DNA of 64,000 nucleotides from Candidatus Tepidiaquacella proteinivora. Its GTDB lineage: Bacteria; Bacteroidota; Ignavibacteria; Tepidaquicellales; Tepidaquicellaceae. Below the pieces are notes generated by a model. The model saw only the letters and a program-made list of their open reading frames with translations. It did no database searches and had not been told where the DNA came from. Made by a program: the position numbers and the translations under genes. The DNA lies in contig CP054675.1 of assembly GCA_013348845.1 (NCBI GenBank), positions 1,001,501-1,065,500 of the forward strand, read 5' to 3'. Shown piece by piece: positions 37,565 through 44,804 of the stretch; the first letter of the stretch is position 1, and every line of letters begins with the position of its first letter.

Positions 37565-39340
37565 TCAGGCAACTTCTTCTGTAATTTTCCTAAATTTTTC
37601 AAGATATTCATTGGATCTTGAATGATTTCCAAGTTTAGATTCAATATGATAGAGAAAATAATAAGCGGTTAAAATATCCTTATTAGTATCAGGAAACGAT
37701 ATTGATTGTTCAACTTGTTCTTTTGCTTTTGTATAATCTTTATTTAGAAAATAAGCAAGAGCCAGAGTATATCTCACATAATAATCAGTTTTGTGTTTAC
37801 AAAAGTTCGATAGAGTTTGAATTGCCAAGTTATAATTTTTTTTAATTATATAGATACGAGCAAGTTTTTCTGCGATAAATGCTTTACTGAGTTTTCTTTT
37901 TTCAAAGGGGAAAGGATAAGATAATGCTCTTTTAAAACATTTTTCAGCATAATAAATAGAATCTTGAATTTCAGAAGGAGAATTTAAATTTTTAGAATTA
38001 AGTAAATATTTTTTGAGATAATATTTCCCCATACTATATAGCTTGAATACACCTTCTACAAATCCATCATAATCAGCGCCAGCATAAATAGCAGGATTTT
38101 TATTTATTTCAAAAGTATTATTCAAATCTTTAGCGCAACATTTATTGATATATTCTATTGAAGAATTTATAAATTTAATATTATTTTCAATTTCAAAATC
38201 ATTGTTTAATCTATCTATTTGTTGTTCAATTAATTGTTTATAATCCCACTTGTGAGAAATTAATTGATAGTATGCAGCTGCTATATTATAAAGAGATTTA
38301 ATATATTCTTTTTTATAACGAATAAGTCTTTTCTCGTCAATGACAGGAATTATTTCATAAACTTCTTCTACTTTCTGGAATGCTTTAATACCATCGGAGA
38401 TTAAGTTTTTAACTTCAATTATGGTATTTTTATCAGAATAATTATTTTTCCCAAAAAGTAAAACAGGGGGAAGAATATTTGTAAGCAGGACTCCTTTCCT
38501 ATATAAATCAGTAATTCTATTAGGTTCCAGTTCAAGTGCTTTATTAATAAATTCTAAAGATTTTTTAGCATCCTCTCTAATAGAACCATCGCGTCTCCCG
38601 CCTCTTGTTGCAAGTTCAAGACAAAATTGATAATAACTATATGCAAGATTAGAATAATAGCCTGGGTTATCCGGATTTAGTTCGATACATCTTTTTCTAA
38701 TGTTAATAGTTATTTTTCTATATCTTTTTTTTATTTTAAGATATTTTTTTATATCAGAATCTGATTTAAATTCTCGTTTTAAATTTATATAAACCTCAGA
38801 AAGCTTAGCCGTAGCAAAAGATAAGGCATTAAGTAAATTATGATTATTCCAGAAGACGGGTTTTTCTGATAATGATTCAAGTGGTTCAAATAATTTGCAA
38901 ATTTCCAGCCAATTATTTTTTCTGGACAGACTTTTTATCTGTTGAAGTAATAATTCATCTTCTGAATAAGAGACAAACTCTTTTTCATCAATGGCAAAAC
39001 AATAAGGAGTATAATCCTGAAAGTCAGGATCAGGGAAAATAATTTTTCTAATCAGACTTTTAACAGAAGAAGAAATTAAGTCAAGTTTTTTGACAATAGA
39101 AAAATCAATTTCGAGACATTTTTTTGAATATCTTAAATCATCAATACAAATTTCATAACACAAGGAATCTTCAAATTCAGAGGTTAAAAAATAAGCGATA
39201 CCATAAGAAATATTACCGAGTTTGAGTTTAGAAATATCAAAATATTTAACAATCCTTTCAAGGTAATCACCTTTCCAGAAAACCTGACCAAGTCTAAGTC
39301 TCTGTTCAGAAGAGAACGCTATGAAAAGAATATATTTCAT
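37565..39340 (-). CDS. TPR-repeat protein linked to cas1-cas2, candidate type III accessory protein
   Basis: A 591-residue soluble protein with no signal peptide. Residues 1-130 form an unrecognised mixed domain (MKYILFIAFSSEQRLRLGQVFW, SYGIAYFLTSEFEDS). The rest is helical with tetratricopeptide-type repeats, for example DNPGYYSNLAYSYYQFCLE, INKALELEPNRITDLYRKG, SKAFIAEKLARIYIIKKNYN and RYTLALAYFLNKDYTKAKEQ. No protease (CHAT), nuclease, HEPN or ATPase motif is visible. It starts 15 nt after the cas2 stop and ends beside the leader, so it belongs to the cas1-cas2 transcript. I infer a scaffold or partner-binding role in adaptation or signalling. I do not know a named Cas family that fits. 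Confidence 0.75.
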   Translation of the reverse strand: MKYILFIAFSSEQRLRLGQVFWKGDYLERIVKYFDISKLKLGNISYGIAYFLTSEFEDSLCYEICIDDLRYSKKCLEIDFSIVKKLDLISSSVKSLIRKIIFPDPDFQDYTPYCFAIDEKEFVSYSEDELLLQQIKSLSRKNNWLEICKLFEPLESLSEKPVFWNNHNLLNALSFATAKLSEVYINLKREFKSDSDIKKYLKIKKRYRKITINIRKRCIELNPDNPGYYSNLAYSYYQFCLELATRGGRRDGSIREDAKKSLEFINKALELEPNRITDLYRKGVLLTNILPPVLLFGKNNYSDKNTIIEVKNLISDGIKAFQKVEEVYEIIPVIDEKRLIRYKKEYIKSLYNIAAAYYQLISHKWDYKQLIEQQIDRLNNDFEIENNIKFINSSIEYINKCCAKDLNNTFEINKNPAIYAGADYDGFVEGVFKLYSMGKYYLKKYLLNSKNLNSPSEIQDSIYYAEKCFKRALSYPFPFEKRKLSKAFIAEKLARIYIIKKNYNLAIQTLSNFCKHKTDYYVRYTLALAYFLNKDYTKAKEQVEQSISFPDTNKDILTAYYFLYHIESKLGNHSRSNEYLEKFRKITEEVA

Positions 39341-39355
39341 ATTTTAAATTATTAG

Positions 39356-39628
39356 TTAAATAATATTTGTTAATTCATTTTTTTCAATACCGAGCACCTC
39401 TTTATCAAAATATTTTCTACTTTCACTAAAGAAGAACAGGACAGAGTCTTTTTCTTTATCAATGGCTTTTCTTAATTCTTTTTTTAGATTGAGAAACTGA
39501 GTTTCTGTAAGTTCACCTTCAAAGGCAGAATTCTGGACCCATTCGAGGTATTTCCTGAAAATTTTTAATACCCTTGAAAGTCTATGAGGTGACGATATGT
39601 CGTAAACTGCGATGTAATACAATTTCAT
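39356..39628 (-). CDS. cas2: CRISPR-associated Cas2
   Basis: A 90-residue ferredoxin-like protein, MKLYYIAVYDISSPHRLSRV, with the conserved Asp at residue 10 at the end of the first strand, then FRKYLEWVQNSAFEGELTE and a third-strand SVLFFFSESRKYF. It forms the Cas1-Cas2 integrase that inserts new spacers at the leader end. It starts 18 nt after cas1 and precedes the TPR gene by 15 nt. Length is typical. Confidence 0.95.
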   Translation of the reverse strand: MKLYYIAVYDISSPHRLSRVLKIFRKYLEWVQNSAFEGELTETQFLNLKKELRKAIDKEKDSVLFFFSESRKYFDKEVLGIEKNELTNII

Positions 39629-39646
39629 TAGTTTTAATTTTAATTT

Positions 39647-40720
39647 TTATGGTTTATTATAAAATGGTTTAAATTCTTCTTTATCTTTTAAATGATTTAT
39701 CAATTTATGGCACTCAAGTCTAATAATTGTTCTATATGAGGTACTTCTTTTAAGTTTTTCATTAATAATAGTAGATTTAAGTCTATTCTCAAGATTTTCA
39801 ATAAATACTTTTTTAATATTATTTTTCATAGTAAAAATTCCCTCCCTTAAGAAAAAATCATTTTCATCTAATAAATCTTTGTTAACCAATTTGAAAATAG
39901 TTTTATCAACAATAACAGGTTTAAAGATTTCTGCTAAATCAAAGGAAAGTGGCAGTCTGTTCTCACCAGGAGAATGTAAAAACCCAATAGAAGGTAAAAG
40001 CCCGGTTCTGTAAATTTCATTCAAACATACCCCATAAAGGACAGCATTACCATAGGAAATTAAGCAATTAATCATATTATCAGGCGGTCTTTTTACTCGT
40101 TTTGTAAATTCAATTTCCTTTTTAAAAATTTTTTTCCACGATTTATAATAAATCGCTTTTATATTTCCTTCAATACCCATCAACTCTCCTATTGATAATG
40201 AGGAATCAAGACTATTAATTAACAAATTTATATTATCAATTTCTTCCTCAAGCTCAATGTTTCTGTATTTATAGTAAAGAAGATTGGCAACAGAATTCAA
40301 GGCAGCTCCTTTAACAAAGGCAGAAGCAAGTTTTAATCTTTTTTCATAGTCATTATAAAAGTTTACCTGCAAAATTGCTATAGAGCCGGAATTTATTGAG
40401 CTAACAGGTAGAAAACTACCAATATATTTTCCATAATAATTAAAACTGTGAATAAGAATCCCATAATTAGAAGCTATAGAAAGAAATCTTGTGTTAAATC
40501 TAATATCGCCGAAGGTAAAAATAGATTCTATATTATCAGCAGGTATAAATTTTTTAGAAGAATATTCAGAATCAGTTGGAGGCGGAATTATAACATCAGG
40601 TTCCTGCAAATCTATATCTGCTTCATAAGCTGGCTCCTTATCAGGATTTGATTCAATTAATAAAGTGTTATCTTTTTTCCTTAAAATTGAGTTTGAAAAG
40701 ATAAATAGATTTTGTTTCAT
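39647..40720 (-). CDS. cas1: CRISPR-associated integrase Cas1
   Basis: A 357-residue protein. The metal site is visible: Glu184 (LMGIEGNIKAIYY), His249 (GFLHSPGENRL) and the acidic pair Asp261/Glu264 (PLSFDLAEIFKP). The beta-rich N-terminal domain includes FTFGDIRFNTRFLSIASNYG. There is no fused reverse transcriptase and none elsewhere in the window. An odd feature is an acidic, proline-containing stretch (residues about 25-58, DIDLQEPDVIIPPPTDSEYS) between the first strands and KKFIPADNIESI, where most Cas1 proteins run straight on. About 195 nt without a gene separate it from the CARF gene upstream, so cas1-cas2-TPR may have its own promoter. Confidence 0.96.
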   Translation of the reverse strand: MKQNLFIFSNSILRKKDNTLLIESNPDKEPAYEADIDLQEPDVIIPPPTDSEYSSKKFIPADNIESIFTFGDIRFNTRFLSIASNYGILIHSFNYYGKYIGSFLPVSSINSGSIAILQVNFYNDYEKRLKLASAFVKGAALNSVANLLYYKYRNIELEEEIDNINLLINSLDSSLSIGELMGIEGNIKAIYYKSWKKIFKKEIEFTKRVKRPPDNMINCLISYGNAVLYGVCLNEIYRTGLLPSIGFLHSPGENRLPLSFDLAEIFKPVIVDKTIFKLVNKDLLDENDFFLREGIFTMKNNIKKVFIENLENRLKSTIINEKLKRSTSYRTIIRLECHKLINHLKDKEEFKPFYNKP

Positions 40721-40915
40721 ATTTATTTAATAATTAATTTTTAATAATCCAAAGTTTCTTCTTTAGTACCAAAATCAGTATCCCCTTGGTATCTGTTAAA
40801 AACAATTATGACATAACCTTAAGAATATTAATACAGTCAACTATTTTTTAAATAATCAATACCCCGCAAAATCAAATACAAAGAACAAAGTAAAATTTAA
40901 ATCAAAGAATCTATA

Positions 40916-41935
40916 TTAGTCAATAATTTTAAATTTATCTAAATCTGCAATAATTCCGTACATATATTTTTCTCTAAGTTCGTTAGGTCCTGAAATCATA
41001 AAAATATGTTCTATTTCTATATCATTGACAGCAGCACTAATAATTTTATTAATTTTATTTCTGTACTGGAGAATAATATCAGTTTTTGTACTTTTACCAT
41101 AAAACTTTTCAGCTAATTTATATATTGATTCAGAAGTTTTTCCCTCTCTTTTTATATTAATAAGGTAATAGTATAAATCAAACTTCTTTGGTTCTAATTT
41201 CATGGGTTCATTACTACCAAAAGATATTTTTTTAAGTCTTGAATAAACATAAAGTATATCTGAAGATTTAATTTTCAATTGTTGCTGAGTGTATTTAACT
41301 AAATCAATATAAGACATTTTTGTGAAAATCTTATTACTTGTTAAGTCACCAAGTAATGTACGAAGTTTTACATAAGGTATTTCGGCAATTTCAATTTTTT
41401 TCTCTTCAGCCGGAGTTTCAGGGAAAAATTTTGAAAACTCCAGCGATTCATCTACGAGAACGTGATAAAGTTTGTCATCCATTCTACCGAAAAGAGATAA
41501 AGCAAAAGCAAGGTCAACACTCATAGTTTTTCTTCCCCCTGATATAGTACAATGCAAAATTGTGTTTTTGTCTTTGGTTTTTTCTTTTATTATTTCACAA
41601 ACTTTATTCGGAAAAAGAATATTATGCTTATCGTTTCGGATATCATACAATTCGACTGATTGCTCATTTGCGACAAAAATATTTTTTTCTGAAAAGTTAG
41701 GCATTTTAATGTTATATTTTTTACATAATCTAAAAAGTTCTTTTTTTAATGCTGGATATTTTCTTTTTTCATTGTATTCTGTATCCATACCGAGAATAAC
41801 ATCCCTACCCCTTGAGGTAGTAATAACAACAATTTCATCAATGTGAATTTTTTTCTTCACAGCAAGACTGTATAAAGTTTCTGAGATTATTTGTGGTGTT
41901 AAACCACTTACAGCTATTAAAATATTCTTATTCAT
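40916..41935 (-). CDS. CARF-domain protein of the NE0113 family (Csm6-associated ring-nuclease type)
   Basis: A 339-residue protein that begins MNKNILIAVSGLTPQIISETLY and contains CTISGGRKTMSVDLAFALSLFG (about 129-150), the two nucleotide-binding motifs of the NE0113 CARF family. The rest (about 200-339, DLVKYTQQQLKIKSSDILY, KFDLYYYLINIKREGKTSES) is helical and may be a winged-helix-like domain. NE0113 proteins are annotated as CRISPR ring nucleases that bind, and probably degrade, cyclic tetra-adenylate; that function is a family-level inference. It overlaps the stop of the preceding Card1-like gene by one base (TAATG), so the two are tightly coupled: likely an effector with its off-switch. 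Confidence 0.85.
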   Translation of the reverse strand: MNKNILIAVSGLTPQIISETLYSLAVKKKIHIDEIVVITTSRGRDVILGMDTEYNEKRKYPALKKELFRLCKKYNIKMPNFSEKNIFVANEQSVELYDIRNDKHNILFPNKVCEIIKEKTKDKNTILHCTISGGRKTMSVDLAFALSLFGRMDDKLYHVLVDESLEFSKFFPETPAEEKKIEIAEIPYVKLRTLLGDLTSNKIFTKMSYIDLVKYTQQQLKIKSSDILYVYSRLKKISFGSNEPMKLEPKKFDLYYYLINIKREGKTSESIYKLAEKFYGKSTKTDIILQYRNKINKIISAAVNDIEIEHIFMISGPNELREKYMYGIIADLDKFKIID

Positions 41936-42960
41936 TAAAATAATTCTTTAATATTAAATGTGTTTATGTTAATTTGTTTGCCAAATGATACAAGATATGG
42001 ATTATCATTTGTAAGAACTAAATTTGCTTTCCCAAAAGTACCACCAGTAACATTCCTAAGGACTTCAATTTCATAAATATCAGATTTCGTAGTCTTCTTT
42101 TTATCTTTGCAGGAATATAAATACAAGCAGCAATCTTTGGTAAACATTACATCAATTTCACTAATAATTCCATCTTTTTCTACTTTTACAGAATATTTAA
42201 TATCATCAGGTTTATGTTTTTCTTTTAATATTGTGAATAACAGACATTCCAGCCAGTCACCAAAATTAAAACCACTTAGGGAAAAATTTAGTTTGATATT
42301 ATTTTTTTTATCTATAAGAGTAATTTTATCATAACTTTTACTAAAATTAAAATCTTTAAATTGTTTTGATACTTTTGGGTCTTCAAGTTTTATTTCTTTT
42401 TTTGCATAGTTATAAAAATCTATAAAATCGGAAAATCTTGATTTATCAAAATTTTTAAATAATTTTATATATTTTTCTGCCATACCTGAAGAAGTTTTTT
42501 CCTCAGTTATTTTATATCCATGTGCAAGCAGATAATCTTCAACATTAATTGCAATTGAAACTTCAATGTCGGTATGATTTAACGGATTAAGAAAAATCAA
42601 CTTACGCCCAACAGGATTATGATAAATTATCTTTTTATCAACTGACCTGAAAATTTCATAGGCAGCAACAGCCATAGTTTTTGTTCCTCCAGTTAAATTC
42701 AGAATAACTTCATCATCACTTTCTCTGATTACATCCATACATACTTTTTTAACTTTATCAATATTGTAAGCATCAAGCTTTTTATTAAATATAACTGTTT
42801 CAACATTATACTTATTGAATAATTTCTTTAGATTAATAGCCACCAATTCTTCTTCTTTAGTAATCAAAAGTATAACTTTTTGTGGTTTTAACTCTAAAAC
42901 TGGGATTACATTAGCCATTGCCTGCCTGGAAACAAGACAAATAATAGTTTTAGTTTTCAT
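41935..42960 (-). CDS. Card1/Can2-like CARF nuclease (DUF1887 family), second copy
   Basis: A 341-residue protein. The N-terminal CARF domain has ILNLTGGTKTMAVAAYEIF (TGGTK at 90-94). The C-terminal PD-(D/E)xK nuclease-type domain shows GDWLECLLFTIL (Glu238), ISEIDVMFTKD (Asp270) and YSCKDKKK (Ser283-Cys-Lys285). The usual Glu of the ExK half-motif is Ser here. I recall SCK versions among DUF1887 proteins, so this does not prove inactivity. Family members are cyclic-tetra-adenylate-activated DNases/RNases of type III systems. It overlaps the small upstream gene by an ATGA and the NE0113 gene by one base. It is clearly divergent from the copy at 43688-44764. Confidence 0.86.
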   Translation of the reverse strand: MKTKTIICLVSRQAMANVIPVLELKPQKVILLITKEEELVAINLKKLFNKYNVETVIFNKKLDAYNIDKVKKVCMDVIRESDDEVILNLTGGTKTMAVAAYEIFRSVDKKIIYHNPVGRKLIFLNPLNHTDIEVSIAINVEDYLLAHGYKITEEKTSSGMAEKYIKLFKNFDKSRFSDFIDFYNYAKKEIKLEDPKVSKQFKDFNFSKSYDKITLIDKKNNIKLNFSLSGFNFGDWLECLLFTILKEKHKPDDIKYSVKVEKDGIISEIDVMFTKDCCLYLYSCKDKKKTTKSDIYEIEVLRNVTGGTFGKANLVLTNDNPYLVSFGKQININTFNIKELF

Positions 42961-43331
42961 AGAATATATTTTCTAAATTTTACAAAGTTAAATTTTGAAA
43001 TTTTAAAACCGTCAAGGTTATCGGGAACAATTCTTTCAGTTGTAGAAGCGATGCATTCAATACCCCGTCTTAGAAGTCTGTTAATAAGTGCAAAGCAAAA
43101 AGTCATTTCTCCCATAATGTGCACAGCGTTATTTTCATTCTTATGTTCTGACAAAATAAGACATATTTTCTTTTCATATCCAGATACAAGTTTTAGAATT
43201 TCCTCCTCACTAGAATTAGGATCAACCTCAGGAAATTCCATATCATAAATAGACCCATATAATTCAATCGCAGTGTCTTTCTGCTTAAGTTTCCAATTCT
43301 TAGAATTATGATTACTTAGATTAAGAAGCAT
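42957..43331 (-). CDS. Small type III-associated protein, Rossmann-like (possible Csx15/Csx16/Csx20-type)
   Basis: A 124-residue protein starting MLLNLSNHNSKNWKLKQKD with VDPNSSEEEILKLVSGYEKK and HIMGEMTFCFALINRLLRRG then ECIASTTERIV. The alternating strand/helix pattern suggests a single Rossmann-like domain. The Leu-Asn-Leu-Ser-Asn-His start resembles small CRISPR accessory proteins such as Csx15, which are thought to bind or degrade cyclic oligoadenylate. That identification is tentative and rests on gist, not alignment. It is the first gene of a three-gene coupled unit (this, Card1-like, NE0113), separated from csm genes by a 356-nt gap, consistent with a dedicated signalling module. Confidence 0.55.
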   Translation of the reverse strand: MLLNLSNHNSKNWKLKQKDTAIELYGSIYDMEFPEVDPNSSEEEILKLVSGYEKKICLILSEHKNENNAVHIMGEMTFCFALINRLLRRGIECIASTTERIVPDNLDGFKISKFNFVKFRKYIL

Positions 43332-43687
43332 ATATAAAATTAATTTTATAAATTTTCTAATTTCAAAAATAGTTTATTTTCGCAAATTAAATAATCACAA
43401 AAACCTTTCTAAAAGATTTCAAAACTGTAAAAAATATAATTAAAAATAACTCAATTACTAATAACAAATTTTAAAATCATTGATAAATAACACAAAGTTT
43501 TCAAAACCAATTTTAGGAAAGTAATAACAAAGGCAATAAAAAAAGCTAAAACTTCTTACCCTTTATAAACCCTTAAGCGAATTAATTGATTATGTTTTTG
43601 AATATAATAAACTTCTTTATTTTCAAAAACATATAACTCTACAAGAAAGCATCAATACACAAAAAAAAAGAAATTTAAAATATAATG
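43332..43687. other. Intergenic region inside the cas locus, no gene
   Basis: This 356-nt AT-rich stretch divides the csm/Card1 transcript from the signalling unit below it. No open frame of credible length, no repeat copy and no clear hairpin is visible. It probably holds the promoter of the unit 43331-40916. I looked for the Bacteroidota TTTG/TAnnTTTG spacing and found only a partial match (CAAAAATA on the plus strand near 43363) without a properly spaced upstream box. Confidence 0.5.
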
Positions 43688-44764
43688 TTATAGGTTTTTT
43701 AAGAAATTCTCTAGATCAGATAATTTAATGATTTTAATTTTATATTCATTTGCTCTGCTTAACAATTCTTTATGTTTTTCGCCTAAATCAAAATATGTAA
43801 TAACATATGATTTTGAATACAAACCACCATATAATAAATTAAGAGAATTTAACTTTAAAATCATATCAGAATTCAACTCGCCTGATTTAACCTCAAAAAT
43901 ATGTAAGAAATGATTTTTAGTAGCGACAATATCAAATTCATTTTTCGTATTCTTCTGAGCCCAATTTACTTTAAAATTGCTTCTTATATCATAATAAACC
44001 TTTGAATTTTTAATTTTTTCATAAACAAGATTTTCCATCCAACCACCTGTAATATAATAGAAAGCATCGTCATTATATAAAATAAATTTTTCATTATCAT
44101 TAGTTATAATCTCATATTTCTTATTAGAAGCCGTATAAATCAACTTATTATTATTAACGTTTAATTCATGATCTTCTTTTCTCCATTTTCTCTTTTCAGA
44201 TCCAGATTTAACAGCCAGTTGAATAAAAAGAGCCTCAATCTTTGGATAATTTTTTTCCATATATCTTCGGAATTTTACCCTATCTTCATTATCTTCACTT
44301 TTAATATTTGGAGTTTCATAATCAATAGATTGATCGGTAAGTTTAAAATAATCTTCTACGCTTATATTCATACAAAAACATTCCTCATTTTGACAACCAT
44401 TTTCTAAACTTATTACTTTATTATTTTGGGAATCGAGATACTTTATTGCTAATTTTTTTTCTTTAAAAACACAAAAAGCAGCAGATGACATTATTTTCGT
44501 TCCACCAGTGAAATTAAGAATAAGACTGTTAGAAATATATTTTTCAACATAGTTTTTTATAACATTATAGCAATTATAGAAATCAAAGGCTGTTACTTCT
44601 ACTTCTTCAATATCAAGACCTGTAAGAACATTTTTAAAGATTACATTTTGATACTCGGTTTCTTCAGTATAAAAATTAACACATTTATCAGGTTTAATAT
44701 GTTTTATCAAAAAATAATTTGGAAAAATCTGCCCGCTTATTAAATTAAAAAGAATTTTTTTCAT
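43688..44764 (-). CDS. Card1/Can2-like CARF nuclease (DUF1887 family), first copy
   Basis: A 358-residue protein with a CARF domain (SLILNFTGGTKIMSSAAFCVF, TGGTK at 86-90) and a C-terminal PD-(D/E)xK domain with GGWMENLVYEKI (Glu244), NEFDIVATKN (Asp278) and HIFEVKSGE (Glu291-Val-Lys293), so the nuclease site looks complete. Family members such as Card1 and Can2 dimerise, bind cyclic tetra-adenylate in the CARF groove and then nick DNA and cut single-stranded DNA or RNA, causing dormancy. It follows csm5 by 40 nt and is thus probably expressed with the interference complex. It differs from the second copy downstream in the ExK motif. Confidence 0.9.
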   Translation of the reverse strand: MKKILFNLISGQIFPNYFLIKHIKPDKCVNFYTEETEYQNVIFKNVLTGLDIEEVEVTAFDFYNCYNVIKNYVEKYISNSLILNFTGGTKIMSSAAFCVFKEKKLAIKYLDSQNNKVISLENGCQNEECFCMNISVEDYFKLTDQSIDYETPNIKSEDNEDRVKFRRYMEKNYPKIEALFIQLAVKSGSEKRKWRKEDHELNVNNNKLIYTASNKKYEIITNDNEKFILYNDDAFYYITGGWMENLVYEKIKNSKVYYDIRSNFKVNWAQKNTKNEFDIVATKNHFLHIFEVKSGELNSDMILKLNSLNLLYGGLYSKSYVITYFDLGEKHKELLSRANEYKIKIIKLSDLENFLKNL

Positions 44765-44804
44765 AATATATATTATTAAATTTTAAAAAGACTCTGATTA
44801 ATCG

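Noticed and set aside
37306-37644. Minus-strand frame of 112 codons overlapping the leader and the end of the TPR gene.
   Set aside because: It overlaps the TPR gene in another frame, has no start signal or recognisable fold, and covers the leader.
39647-40720. A reverse transcriptase-Cas1 that would explain spacers from RNA.
   Set aside because: Cas1 is a normal-sized 357-residue protein with no YxDD motif, and no other gene in the window looks like a reverse transcriptase.
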